From an uncultured Roseburia sp. (GTDB taxonomy: Bacteria; Bacillota; Clostridia; Lachnospirales; Lachnospiraceae), in assembly GCA_934309475.1 (NCBI GenBank), contig CAKRDK010000027.1, positions 1 to 30,355 on the forward strand: a DNA stretch of 30,355 nucleotides, read 5' to 3'. The notes beneath the pieces were generated by a model. The model saw only the letters and a program-made list of their open reading frames with translations, was not told the origin of the DNA and did no database searches. Each line of letters begins with the position of its first letter. The first letter of the stretch is position 1. Positions 1 through 7,458 of the stretch are shown one piece after another. The translations under genes and the position numbers were made by a program.

Positions 1-63
1 TTCAGCGTCAACTACATACCATTTTCTCTCAATGGTAGCTGGGCTAGCCATAAAAGTTTTCAT
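1..63 (-). CDS. rplM: 50S ribosomal protein L13, N-terminal fragment
   Basis: The 21 codons in the window read MKTFMASPATIERKWYVVDA followed by E, the characteristic N-terminus of bacterial L13, an early-assembling protein of the large ribosomal subunit. The gene runs off the left edge, so only the start is visible. The ATG at 61-63 is preceded on the minus strand by a full AGGAGG ribosome site (complement near 71-76). In Firmicutes rplM is usually followed by rpsI and preceded by truA and the ecf genes, and that order is kept here, except that a broken zinc-ribbon gene lies between truA and rplM. The strong promoter at 203-231 indicates independent transcription. Confidence 0.93.
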   Translation of the reverse strand, partial: MKTFMASPATIERKWYVVDAE

Positions 64-196
64 TGATTTTCCTCCTAAATAATGCATTTGGCAATTCCAC
101 AATACGAATGTCCGGCGCACTGCTTCCTCGCTCATCATTGTATCATCAAATGTGACTCCGGGGCTTTTGGAGTTACATTTTGTCTCTTTGTCAGAC
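64..196 (-). promoter_or_regulatory. 5' leader of rplM with a long hairpin
   Basis: Between the predicted transcription start (about 196) and the rplM ATG lies a leader of roughly 130 bases. It contains a hairpin with arms at 148-159 and 169-180: 12 positions paired with one mismatch and a 9-base loop. A weaker second hairpin sits near 92-115. No T-tract follows, so this is not an intrinsic terminator. Position and size fit the known L13 leader class, in which L13 is thought to control its own operon, but I could not compare it with that family model. Assignment as an autoregulatory leader is inference. Confidence 0.45.
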
Positions 197-202
197 TTAC
201 AT

Positions 203-231
203 ATTATAGTACACCATTCCCCGTGTGTCAA
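203..231 (-). promoter_or_regulatory. Consensus sigma-A promoter of rplM
   Basis: On the minus strand TTGACA (complement 226-231) is followed after exactly 17 bases by TATAAT (complement 203-208). Both hexamers are perfect consensus, as expected for a ribosomal protein operon. The start would be near 196. A perfect 9-base DnaA-box-like sequence, TTATCCACA, lies upstream at 258-266. The rest of 232-353 shows nothing I can assign. Confidence 0.9.
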
Positions 232-353
232 CCTCTTTTTTCCGGAAAACAAGGGAGTTATCCACAAAATTTACGTTTCCTGGGGATGTTATGAACATGT
301 GAAAAATAATATCAACCTAAAGAATATCTGTACACGCTCCGGCCTGGTTGCAT

Positions 354-821
354 TTATAACTTCTCAAGCTGCAAAACCATCCAGTCATCTTCTTTATAAT
401 CATAGTTTTCACCACAATAAGGGCATACTTTTTCTTTCATTGCATCGAAACTTCCGCCACACTTTTTACACTCCACCCGCTTGACAGAAAAATGAATATC
501 TTCTAATTTTGCAACATTTTTCACGATTGTCATGCGATACAGTTCCGCTTTCGTCTTTATCTTATTTCCACTCTCACGCACAACATCCATTCCCATTTCC
601 AGATTCAGGGTACAATAGCCATTCTGCACGGTATAGTGATTCAATTTTAGAACACCATTGAATGCCATTTCTATAATATTATCCAAATCCGTATGCGGAT
701 TGCTTCCTGTATACTGGGGCAGATTCGTCCTGTCCTTTGTAAAAGTAATAATTTTCAACGTTGATATTAACTGACTGATAAAATAGGGATAAGAAAAACT
801 TGGGTCAAATCCTCCCAACAA
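354..821 (-). CDS. Fragment 3 of broken gene: C-terminal domain with second zinc ribbon
   Basis: The frame is open from a stop at 885-887 down to the TAA at 354-356. The nearest possible start is a TTG at 819-821 without a clear ribosome site, but the reading frame and plausible protein (QNKEAERKINQLLGGFDPSF) begin earlier, around 884. That again points to a continuation of fragment 2. The C-terminus has CKKCGGSF and VCPYCGENY, a second zinc ribbon, followed by a short acidic tail. The alpha/beta region before it is of the size expected for a Tim44-like domain (tentative). Confidence 0.5.
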   Translation of the reverse strand: MLGGFDPSFSYPYFISQLISTLKIITFTKDRTNLPQYTGSNPHTDLDNIIEMAFNGVLKLNHYTVQNGYCTLNLEMGMDVVRESGNKIKTKAELYRMTIVKNVAKLEDIHFSVKRVECKKCGGSFDAMKEKVCPYCGENYDYKEDDWMVLQLEKL

Positions 822-865
822 CTGATTTATCTTGCGTTCCGCTTCTTTATTCTGTGCCAGCGGCT

Positions 866-1366
866 TTATAGAAAAATTGCTTTTTCAAACAAACTCATTA
901 TCGATAAACATGCATATGCTACATAAATCAATAACATTCCCAACAGCATCGAAAAAACAATCGCGCCGATTGTTTGAATCAGATGAAATGTGCCGGTGCC
1001 TGCTTCTACCGGAATCCAGATTCCACATCTTTGCAAAAGTAATCCAAGTAAAGCGCCTAACAGCAGCACCCATTTTACCTTTGCCAGCAGCTTGCTTCTT
1101 TTCTCCACCGGACTTTTCATAAAATAAAAGTAACTTACTTTCGGGAACAAATCCGTTATTTTATATTTTGTCTGACAGTACGGGCAGCCATCCTGTAACT
1201 GCAAAATAGTTGAAATTGCACCGCAACTCGGACAACAATAAGTCTCACTTCCATCTATGGATTCATTCCGTAAAAAAGTCGTGATTGTATAGAAAACGCC
1301 CCACTCTTTTTCATGAAATTTCCGCTTTCCATTCTTAAAAAAAAAGTTTTCTTGTATTGTCTTCAT
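866..1366 (-). CDS. Fragment 2 of broken gene: zinc ribbon plus two membrane helices
   Basis: This 166-codon frame has a CPSCG-x13-CPYC zinc ribbon at about residues 45-64 and two strongly hydrophobic segments at about 97-118 and 128-158. Its nominal start MKTIQENFFF uses the T9 tract itself, and no ribosome site is seen at a proper distance, so the start is probably an artefact of the frameshift. The likely biological reading is continuous with fragment 1 upstream and fragment 3 downstream. Confidence 0.5.
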   Translation of the reverse strand: MKTIQENFFFKNGKRKFHEKEWGVFYTITTFLRNESIDGSETYCCPSCGAISTILQLQDGCPYCQTKYKITDLFPKVSYFYFMKSPVEKRSKLLAKVKWVLLLGALLGLLLQRCGIWIPVEAGTGTFHLIQTIGAIVFSMLLGMLLIYVAYACLSIMSLFEKAIFL

Positions 1367-1619
1367 ACTCTGTCTGGTTACTGTATTTTAGACTTTGTCT
1401 TCTTTTATCTGCAGATGAGCCACCACTGATATAGTCACTCTCTTTTCGTGGCTTTTCAAATGAAAGTTCCATCTGTAAACCACGCTCTTCTAAACGCTTC
1501 TTCTGCAAATCCAACGCATAATGAATACTCTGTCCGGCGCTTTCCGGTGCTTTTCCGGTTTTGGCCCATTCTGACAATTCCTGTTTAAAAGCCTCTCTTA
1601 ATCCCACTCTTTCGTACAT
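1335..1619 (-). CDS. Fragment 1 of broken zinc-ribbon gene (N-terminal charged region)
   Basis: The 94-codon piece begins MYERVGLREAFKQELSEW and is charged and largely helical, with no recognised domain. I prefer the ATG at 1617-1619, which has a GGGAG ribosome site about 13 bases upstream, over an in-frame start at 1673 lying inside the end of truA. The frame closes right after the T9 run, ending RKLFF. It overlaps the nominal start of fragment 2 by about 30 bases, as expected for a frameshift junction and not for two separate genes. Confidence 0.5.
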   Translation of the reverse strand: MYERVGLREAFKQELSEWAKTGKAPESAGQSIHYALDLQKKRLEERGLQMELSFEKPRKESDYISGGSSADKRRQSLKYSNQTEYEDNTRKLFF

Positions 1620-1656
1620 ATTCTTTTTTCTTCTCCCTCTTTTTCCTAGCAGTCCT

Positions 1657-2400
1657 TCACTCCAGATACTCAATCCCCATCATCGTAAGCCCGTGTGCCG
1701 GTGCGGTTGGTCCCGCCGCCTCGCGGTTTTTTGCCTCCAGAATAACCGGAATCTGTTCCGGTTCTATGTCACCATTTCCGACTTTGACCAAGGTTCCGGC
1801 AATGATGCGAACCATATTATATAAAAAGCCGTTTCCGGTAACGCGGATGGTAATTACATCATTCGTTCCCTTTTCGACCTCACAGGCGTAGATAGTTCTT
1901 GTCGTCGTCTTAACCTGCGCTCCGACTGCACAAAAGCTCTTAAAATCATGTTCACCGACCAGGTAAGATGCCGCACGCTTCATTTTTTCCACATCCAGGT
2001 CATAATGAAAAAAATAGGTGTCTAACCGTCTTGTCGGCATACGGAATGTCCGGTTTAAAATGCGATATTCGTAGGTCTTACGGCTCTCCTGATAACGCGG
2101 ATGCCAGTCGGCAGGCACCTCGCAGGAACCCTGCACCACAATGTCCTCCGGCAGACGCTGGTTTAAGGCAAATGCAATTTTATCCGCCGGTATTCTGGTC
2201 TCTGTATCAAAAATTGCCACATTTCCAAGCGAGTGGACACCCGAATCGGTACGGCTCGCACCGGTTACGGTAATCTCCTCTCCTAAAAGCTGTGACAACG
2301 TTTTGTTTAACACTTCTTCAATTGTAATTCCATTGGGCTGTACCTGCCAGCCACAGTAATTGGTGCCGTCATACGCCACCACCATTTTTACACGCTTCAA
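1657..2400 (-). CDS. truA: tRNA pseudouridine(38-40) synthase TruA
   Basis: This 247-residue cytosolic enzyme isomerises uridines 38-40 in the anticodon arm of many tRNAs. The catalytic aspartate is D52 in the motif GASRTDSGVHS, with YDGTNYCGWQVQP near the N-terminus and the family C-terminal block GNGFLYNMVRIIAGTLVKVG. Length matches the family. The start is a TTG (complement 2398-2400) with AGGAAG five bases upstream; the first ATG, five codons in, would shorten the first beta strand. In Firmicutes truA usually follows ecfT closely, but here a 208-base gap with repeats separates them. Downstream it nearly abuts the broken zinc-ribbon gene. Confidence 0.97.
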   Translation of the reverse strand: MKRVKMVVAYDGTNYCGWQVQPNGITIEEVLNKTLSQLLGEEITVTGASRTDSGVHSLGNVAIFDTETRIPADKIAFALNQRLPEDIVVQGSCEVPADWHPRYQESRKTYEYRILNRTFRMPTRRLDTYFFHYDLDVEKMKRAASYLVGEHDFKSFCAVGAQVKTTTRTIYACEVEKGTNDVITIRVTGNGFLYNMVRIIAGTLVKVGNGDIEPEQIPVILEAKNREAAGPTAPAHGLTMMGIEYLE

Positions 2401-2461
2401 CTTCTCTTCCTTTCAAACTTTCCCTATCCGCCTGCACTTTCCAATTGCCATATGCCCTTAC

Positions 2462-2520
2462 ACCGCTTGCATAAAGTGTGCGCCTGCCACACACTTGCGC
2501 GCCCGAGCGGTATGCGAAGC
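2462..2520. repeat. Nested hairpin element between ecfT and truA
   Basis: Outer arms ACCGCT (2462-2467) and AGCGGT (2506-2511) enclose an inner hairpin AAGTGTG (2474-2480) / CACACTT (2490-2496). An overlapping alternative pairing GCTTGCAT / ATGCGAAGC reaches 2520. The element is much more GC-rich than the neighbouring spacer and has no T-tract on either strand, so it is not a plain terminator. It may be part of a larger dispersed element with the adjacent repeat, or an mRNA processing structure inside the operon. Confidence 0.45.
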
Positions 2521-2554
2521 ATTAAATTCCACTCCGCCGCAGTGTGATTCTTAC

Positions 2555-2600
2555 AAAGCATTTTTATGTAACAGGAACGAAATTTCCTATTACATAAAAA
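2555..2600 (+). repeat. Dispersed hairpin repeat, copy A
   Basis: From the AAAGCATTTTT core, 31 of 36 positions by eye match the copy at 13685-13720. This copy folds as a long AT-rich hairpin: TTTTTATGTAA (2560-2570) pairs with TTACATAAAAA (2590-2600), and AGGAA / TTCCT pair inside. It lies in the gap between the ecfT stop (2609) and truA. Being symmetric with no distinct T-tail on one side, it may weaken readthrough on either strand, but its spread at two unrelated sites suggests a repeat family. Confidence 0.65.
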
Positions 2601-2608
2601 ACAATGTA

Positions 2609-3436
2609 CTAAGCAGCTAAACTAAAAAGTGACCACGGGCAAAAAATACGGCATACGATAATTAACGCAAAATACACCAGTAGCACAAAATACGCACGGT
2701 GATCCCGTCCTGCATATTTTAACGGTTTCATTTTGGTTCTTCCCTCGCCGCCATTGTAACATCTTGCCTCCATCGCCATTGCAAGGTCATCCGCACGACG
2801 GAATGCTGACACAAAAAGCGGAACCAAAAGCGGTATCATGCTCTTTGCTTTTTTTATCAGGTTGCCGGCTTCAAAATCCGCGCCACGCGCCATCTGTGCC
2901 TTCATAATCTTATCCGTCTCCTCGATGAGAATCGGAATAAAACGAAGTGCAATCGACATCATCATCGCAATTGCATGTACCGGTACACCAATTTTGTTAA
3001 ACGGATGAAGTGATTTTTCCAGTCCGTCCGTCAACTGGTTCGGTGTTGTCGTCAATGTCATAATTGAAGTTCCAAGAATTAAATAAATCAGACGGATTGC
3101 CATGGTGACAGCACTTTTCAAGCCCTGTTGGGTAATCTTTATTTTCCAGACAGACCAAAGCACATCCCCCGGCGTCAGGAAAAGATTAAAAATCGCCGTT
3201 ATCACCAATAAAACTACAATCGCTTTTAATCCCTTTACCATAAAATGAAACGGCACCTTAGATGCACGGATTACCGCTATCAGAAAAACCGTGGCAAGCG
3301 CAAATGCGATAATTCCACGAAAACAGAACAATGAAATAATGAATACCATCGTGCCTGCAAGCTTCACGCGGGGATCTAATTTATGAATAACAGAGTCAGC
3401 CGGATAATACTGACCAAGTGTAATGTCTCTTAACAT
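2609..3436 (-). CDS. ecfT: Energy-coupling factor transporter transmembrane protein EcfT
   Basis: EcfT is the membrane scaffold of group II ECF vitamin/metal importers; it joins the two ATPases to interchangeable substrate-binding S components. The 275 residues include several hydrophobic helices and the conserved coupling motif AMARGAD-type (here AQMARGADFEAGN, about residues 180-192) plus ADDLAMAMEARCYNGG (about 216-231), the two Ala-Arg-Gly-like signatures that contact the ATPases. The ATG at 3434-3436 is 42 bases after the ecfA2 stop. No S component is encoded nearby, as usual for the shared group II module. Confidence 0.95.
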   Translation of the reverse strand: MLRDITLGQYYPADSVIHKLDPRVKLAGTMVFIISLFCFRGIIAFALATVFLIAVIRASKVPFHFMVKGLKAIVVLLVITAIFNLFLTPGDVLWSVWKIKITQQGLKSAVTMAIRLIYLILGTSIMTLTTTPNQLTDGLEKSLHPFNKIGVPVHAIAMMMSIALRFIPILIEETDKIMKAQMARGADFEAGNLIKKAKSMIPLLVPLFVSAFRRADDLAMAMEARCYNGGEGRTKMKPLKYAGRDHRAYFVLLVYFALIIVCRIFCPWSLFSLAA

Positions 3437-3478
3437 AGTATGTTCACGCTTTCTTCCTTCCTGTAATCTCGCCGCAGG

Positions 3479-4339
3479 CTATCTGCCTCTGTATGTGCCC
3501 AATGCCTGCAAAATACTTTGTTTTGCTTCTTCCACTGTCGTTGCTTCCACATCTACCGGCAATCCTATTTCCTGTAATTCATGCATCAAATAAGTTACCT
3601 GCGGCGCTGCAAGACCGACGGCTTCCAGTTCCTTGTAATGATGAAATACCTGTTTCGGTGTTCCGTCTAACATGACAGAACCATCATTCATCACAATGAT
3701 ACGCTCCACATATTTTGCCACATCTTCCATACTGTGCGACACAAGAATGACGGTAATTTTCTTTTCACGGTGCATCTTCGAAATCAAATCCAAAATCTCA
3801 TCACGTCCGGCAGGGTCGAGTCCTGCTGTAGGCTCATCTAAAATCAGCACTTCCGGCTTCATGGCAAGCACGCCCGCAATCGCAACGCGTCGTTTCTGTC
3901 CACCGGACAAATCAAACGGAGACTGATAATAAAGCTCCTCCGGCAGTCCAACGCTGCGCAGTGCTTCAAACGCACGCAATCCCGCCTCTTCCTTGGTCAG
4001 TCCCTGATTCATCGGACCGAAACAGACATCATCGAATATGGTCGTCTCAAAAAGCTGATGCTCCGGATACTGGAAAACAAGTCCCACACGGTTGCGCAAT
4101 GCTCTCAGGTCATATCCCTCTTCGTAGATGTCTTCCCCATTGTAGTAAATGGTGCCTGACGTTGCCTTGCACAATCCATTCAAATGCTGAATCAGTGTAG
4201 ACTTTCCGGAACCGGTGTGACCGATAATTCCGATAAACTGCCCGTCCTCAATTTTTAAATTCACATCTTTCAATGCCTGTATACAGTATGCTGTTCCTTC
4301 GCTATAAACATAGTTGATTTTATCTAAAATAATCGACAT
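3479..4339 (-). CDS. ecfA2: ECF transporter ATPase EcfA2
   Basis: This 286-residue ABC ATPase drives the ECF module as a heterodimer with EcfA1. Walker A is GHTGSGKST (40-48), the Q-loop FQYPEHQLF (89-97), the signature LSGGQ (144-148), Walker B LILDEP (165-170) and the switch histidine H202 in SHSMED. The FQYPEHQLF Q-loop is characteristic of the EcfA2 subtype and distinguishes it from the FQNPDNQ of the neighbour. The C-terminal tail after about 245 is the extension typical of EcfA proteins. Spacing to ecfA1 is 21 bases and to ecfT 42 bases, consistent with one transcript. Confidence 0.96.
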   Translation of the reverse strand: MSIILDKINYVYSEGTAYCIQALKDVNLKIEDGQFIGIIGHTGSGKSTLIQHLNGLCKATSGTIYYNGEDIYEEGYDLRALRNRVGLVFQYPEHQLFETTIFDDVCFGPMNQGLTKEEAGLRAFEALRSVGLPEELYYQSPFDLSGGQKRRVAIAGVLAMKPEVLILDEPTAGLDPAGRDEILDLISKMHREKKITVILVSHSMEDVAKYVERIIVMNDGSVMLDGTPKQVFHHYKELEAVGLAAPQVTYLMHELQEIGLPVDVEATTVEEAKQSILQALGTYRGR

Positions 4340-4360
4340 TCTGTAACCATGCCCTTCCTG

Positions 4361-5218
4361 CTATCTTTGCATTATCTTCTCTACTGCCTGTACAAACTCT
4401 TCTCTCGTCAGGATTCCCTCTGGAATCGGAACTCCTGATTTGCGCAGTTCATCCGCAAGAAGTGTTATCTGTGGCACATCGAGCCTGTGTTCTTTTAATT
4501 CATCGACACGTGAAAAAATCTCACGCGGTTTTCCCTGCATCACGACTTTTCCTTTTTCCATGACATACACGTAATCCGCATCTACCACTTCTTCCATGTA
4601 ATGCGTAATCAGAAGAATCGTAACACCTTTTTTCTCATTCAGTTCATGTGCAGTGCGGATAACATCTTTTCGTCCGTTCGGGTCAAGCATCGCGGTCGGC
4701 TCATCGAGCACGATACATTTTGGCTGCATTGCAACTACACCCGCAATCGCAACACGCTGCTTCTGTCCACCCGAAAGACGATTCGGCGAATGTGTGCGGT
4801 ACTTTAACATACCAACCGATTTCAGGCTTTCCTCCACGCGCTGCCAGATTTCATCGGTCGGTACCCCGATATTTTCCGGACCGAAACCGACATCTTCCTC
4901 GACAACACTTGCGATAATCTGATTATCCGGATTCTGAAATACCATGCCGGCTGCCTGTCGAACCGGAAGAACATTTTCCTCCTCCGATACATCTTTTCCG
5001 TCTACCCAGAGAGATCCCTCCGACGGAAGCAGCAGCGCATTAATGTGTTTTGCAAGGGTGGATTTTCCGGAACCGTTATGTCCTAAGATTGCGATAAAAT
5101 CGCCCTGTTTCACATCGAGATCCACATGGTCGAGTGCCGTCTGAATGGACTCCACATTTCCCTCTTCGTCACGTCTGATATATTCATGAACTAATTTTTT
5201 TGCTTTGATAATACCCAT
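4361..5218 (-). CDS. ecfA1: ECF transporter ATPase EcfA1
   Basis: This 285-residue ABC ATPase is the partner of EcfA2. Visible motifs are Walker [10 protein letters not shown] (46-54), Q-loop VFQNPDNQ (93-100), signature LSGGQ (148-152), Walker B IVLDEP (169-174) and switch histidine H206 in THYMEE. The FQNPDNQ Q-loop and position first in the ecf set mark it as EcfA1. In many Firmicutes this gene follows rplQ, but here it follows trmL at 26 bases, so the usual ribosomal-protein operon has been rearranged upstream. Confidence 0.96.
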   Translation of the reverse strand: MGIIKAKKLVHEYIRRDEEGNVESIQTALDHVDLDVKQGDFIAILGHNGSGKSTLAKHINALLLPSEGSLWVDGKDVSEEENVLPVRQAAGMVFQNPDNQIIASVVEEDVGFGPENIGVPTDEIWQRVEESLKSVGMLKYRTHSPNRLSGGQKQRVAIAGVVAMQPKCIVLDEPTAMLDPNGRKDVIRTAHELNEKKGVTILLITHYMEEVVDADYVYVMEKGKVVMQGKPREIFSRVDELKEHRLDVPQITLLADELRKSGVPIPEGILTREEFVQAVEKIMQR

Positions 5219-5244
5219 ATGATCAACCGTTTCCTTTTTCTCTG

Positions 5245-5748
5245 TTAATCGTCCCAGCTTAAACGATGAAGTTCGCCCTCAAGTTTCATATGATCGAACT
5301 GATTCTGGCGCAATGCCTCATACAGCACGATTGCAACGGAATTGGAAAGATTCAGGGAACGTGTCTCTCCAATCATCGGAATTCTGACACAGGTATCCGG
5401 GTTGTCTTTTAAAATCTCCTCCGGGATACCGGCGCTCTCTTTTCCAAACATAATATAGCAGTCCGGCTCGTAAGACACATCCGAATAGACGTGTCTTCCC
5501 TTTGTCGTCGCCATATAAATTTTTGCATTCGGGTTCTTCTCGCAAAAATCTTCCCAGTTGACATAAGTTGTCACATCAAGGTCTTTCCAGTAATCCATGC
5601 CTGCACGCTTCAATGCTTTTTCATCCAGGCTGAAACCAAGCGGCTCAATCAGATGAAGTTTTGTTCCCGTTGCCACACAGGTTCTTCCTATATTTCCAGT
5701 GTTTGCCGGTATCTCCGGCTCATATAAAACAATATTTAACTCTGCCAT
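5245..5748 (-). CDS. trmL: tRNA (cytidine/uridine-34-2'-O)-methyltransferase TrmL
   Basis: This 167-residue SPOUT-class enzyme methylates the 2'-O of the wobble nucleotide of certain tRNA-Leu species using S-adenosylmethionine, as a homodimer in the cytosol. The three trefoil-knot motifs are visible: [14 protein letters not shown] near the N-terminus, [13 protein letters not shown] at about residue 101, and [18 protein letters not shown] at about 123-140. Length matches the short YibK-type family, without the extra RNA-binding domain of TrmH. The ATG has AAAGG seven bases upstream. It is 21 bases after the aminotransferase and 26 before ecfA1. Confidence 0.95.
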   Translation of the reverse strand: MAELNIVLYEPEIPANTGNIGRTCVATGTKLHLIEPLGFSLDEKALKRAGMDYWKDLDVTTYVNWEDFCEKNPNAKIYMATTKGRHVYSDVSYEPDCYIMFGKESAGIPEEILKDNPDTCVRIPMIGETRSLNLSNSVAIVLYEALRQNQFDHMKLEGELHRLSWDD

Positions 5749-5769
5749 TTTATGCCTTTCCGGATTCTT

Positions 5770-6945
5770 CTATTTGTTCTTTTTACTGCGCAGTTCTGTC
5801 ACGAATGCTTCAATACGGTCCATCGCAACGCGCAGATTCTCAAGTGAGTATGCATAGGAAATTCTTAAATATCCCTCTCCACAGTCACCAAATGCGGTTC
5901 CCGGCACCACTGCGACACGCTGTGCATGAAGCAGTTCCGTCACAAATTCTTCCGATGTCATGCCGAATTCTTTGATGCACGGGAACATATAAAATGCTCC
6001 AAACGGCTCAAAACATTCCAGCCCCATCTCTTTAAAACGGTGTAACAGATAACGGCGTCTTCCGTTATATTCTTCCCGCATCTTTGCAACGTCCGGATCA
6101 CCATTCTTAAGTGCTTCCACGGCAGCATACTGGCTGTTCGTCGGTGCACACATGATGGCATACTGGTGAATCTTTAACATCTGCTTGATGATAAGTTCCG
6201 GTCCGCATGCATATCCGAGTCTCCATCCCGTCATGGCATGTGACTTAGAAAATCCATTGATAATAATCGTTCTTTCTCTCATACCCGGAAGCGATGCAAT
6301 CGAAACATGATTTTCAAGATAAGTCAGTTCCGAATAGATTTCATCGCTGAGTACAAAAATATCGTGTTTTTTAATGACCTCAGCAATCTTCTCTAAATCT
6401 TCCCGCTCCATAACGGCTCCGGTCGGATTGTTCGGATAAGGAAGCACTAGAATCTTTGTCTTTTCCGTGATAGCCGCCTCTAACTGCTCTGGTGTCAGAC
6501 GGAACTCATTCTCTGCCTTCAATTCAATTACAACCGGTTTTCCATTTGCCAGTACCGTACAAGGCAGGTAAGACACATAACTCGGCTGTGGAATCAGCAC
6601 TTCATCGCCAGGATCTAACATGGCACGGAATGCAATATCAATCGCTTCGCTTCCGCCTACTGTCACCATGATTTCTTTTTTGTAATCATACTCTAAGTCA
6701 TAGCGGCGCTGTAAAAATTTTGCTATTTCAATTTTTAATTCAACCAGACCGGCATTGGACGTATAATGCGTTCTTCCCTTTTCCAGGGTATAGATTCCCT
6801 CGTCACGGATATGCCATGGCGTTGCGAAATCAGGTTCGCCAACACCAAGGGAGATTCCATCCTCCATCTCGTTTACAAGATCAAAGTATTTACGGATACC
6901 GGATGGCTGAATCGTTACAATCGTTTCTGATAATGGATTTCTCAT
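5770..6945 (-). CDS. PLP-dependent aminotransferase, class I/II (aspartate/aromatic type)
   Basis: This 391-residue fold-type I enzyme transfers an amino group between an amino acid and a 2-oxo acid. The PLP-binding lysine is K234 in NGFSKSHAMTGWRLGY, with YPNNPTG (170-176), LSDEIYSEL (199-207) and a C-terminal arginine in YLRISYAYS that would bind the substrate carboxylate. The sequence is closest in feel to PatA/AspC-like enzymes of Firmicutes; substrate cannot be fixed from sequence. It overlaps the upstream Lrp gene by four bases (ATGA), so it is likely translationally coupled to, and controlled with, that regulator. Confidence 0.92.
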   Translation of the reverse strand: MRNPLSETIVTIQPSGIRKYFDLVNEMEDGISLGVGEPDFATPWHIRDEGIYTLEKGRTHYTSNAGLVELKIEIAKFLQRRYDLEYDYKKEIMVTVGGSEAIDIAFRAMLDPGDEVLIPQPSYVSYLPCTVLANGKPVVIELKAENEFRLTPEQLEAAITEKTKILVLPYPNNPTGAVMEREDLEKIAEVIKKHDIFVLSDEIYSELTYLENHVSIASLPGMRERTIIINGFSKSHAMTGWRLGYACGPELIIKQMLKIHQYAIMCAPTNSQYAAVEALKNGDPDVAKMREEYNGRRRYLLHRFKEMGLECFEPFGAFYMFPCIKEFGMTSEEFVTELLHAQRVAVVPGTAFGDCGEGYLRISYAYSLENLRVAMDRIEAFVTELRSKKNK

Positions 6946-7424
6946 GGTATCATCTGTATCCTTTCATCTTTTGCCGGCTCTGCCATAATGGTTCCGTGGT
7001 CTTTGTATTTTTTCAGAATAAAGTTGGTCTTTGTGCTCAACACTGACTCTAACGGTGATAATTTGTCAGATACAAACTGTGATACCTCACGCAGTGTTTT
7101 TCCCTCTAACGTTACCATGAAATCAAATCCACCGGAAATCAGATAAACTGAATTTACTTCCGGGTAGTTGTAAATACGTTCTGCCACTTTGTCAAATCCC
7201 ATGCCACGCTGTGGTGTGACACGTACCTCAATCAGTGCACTCACCTTTTCAATTCCTGCTTTATCCCAGTCAATCAATGTGTGATAGCCGCAGATAATAC
7301 GCTCCTGCTCCATTTTCTCTAATTCATTCATAACGGCTGCCTCGTCTACTCCTAACACGATGGCAAGCTCTTTTAAATCTATTCTGCTATTTTTTTCGAT
7401 AAAAGTTAAAATCTTTTCGCGCAT
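6942..7424 (-). CDS. Lrp/AsnC family transcriptional regulator
   Basis: This 160-residue protein has an N-terminal winged helix-turn-helix (about residues 8-60, IDLKELAIVLGVDEAAVMNE) and a C-terminal RAM ligand-binding domain (about 65-150, with the turn VYLISGGFDFMVTLEGK). Members sense amino acids and usually control amino acid metabolism. The ATG has AGGAG six bases upstream. The ATGA overlap with the aminotransferase suggests it senses a substrate or product of that enzyme and controls the unit; this is inference. The tail after 140 (KDERIQMIP) is slightly longer than the compact family core. Confidence 0.92.
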   Translation of the reverse strand: MREKILTFIEKNSRIDLKELAIVLGVDEAAVMNELEKMEQERIICGYHTLIDWDKAGIEKVSALIEVRVTPQRGMGFDKVAERIYNYPEVNSVYLISGGFDFMVTLEGKTLREVSQFVSDKLSPLESVLSTKTNFILKKYKDHGTIMAEPAKDERIQMIP

Positions 7425-7458
7425 AATTTCTCCTTTTTCTATACATCATTTCCTAAAA

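Larger units (their letters stand above)
354..1619 (-). pseudogene. Zinc-ribbon / two-TM / Tim44-like protein gene, broken by two compensating frameshifts
   Basis: Three minus-strand reading frames that follow one another look like one gene of 421 codons. Frame 1 (1619 to 1335) ends at a run of nine T (complement 1337-1345); with eight T it would continue directly into frame 2, which carries CPSCG/CPYC and two membrane helices. Frame 2 stops at 866, and with one extra base around the T5 or A5 runs at 872-885 it would run into frame 3, which ends in a second zinc ribbon (CKKCG...CPYCG). The two shifts cancel: 1619 to 354 is 1266 bases, exactly 422 codons with the stop. A zinc ribbon, two helices and a C-terminal alpha/beta domain resemble Tim44-like domain proteins of Clostridia; that family name is tentative. 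It could be a pseudogene, assembly error at homopolymers, or a gene read through slippage. It follows truA closely. Confidence 0.6.

Noticed and set aside
258..266. Perfect DnaA-box sequence TTATCCACA upstream of the rplM promoter
   Set aside because: Only one copy, with no dnaA/dnaN genes or further boxes nearby, so there is no case for an origin; a 9-base match can occur by chance.
5661..5975. Plus-strand frame of 104 codons spanning trmL and the aminotransferase
   Set aside because: It runs antisense to two strong genes and their gap, without start signals or a plausible product.
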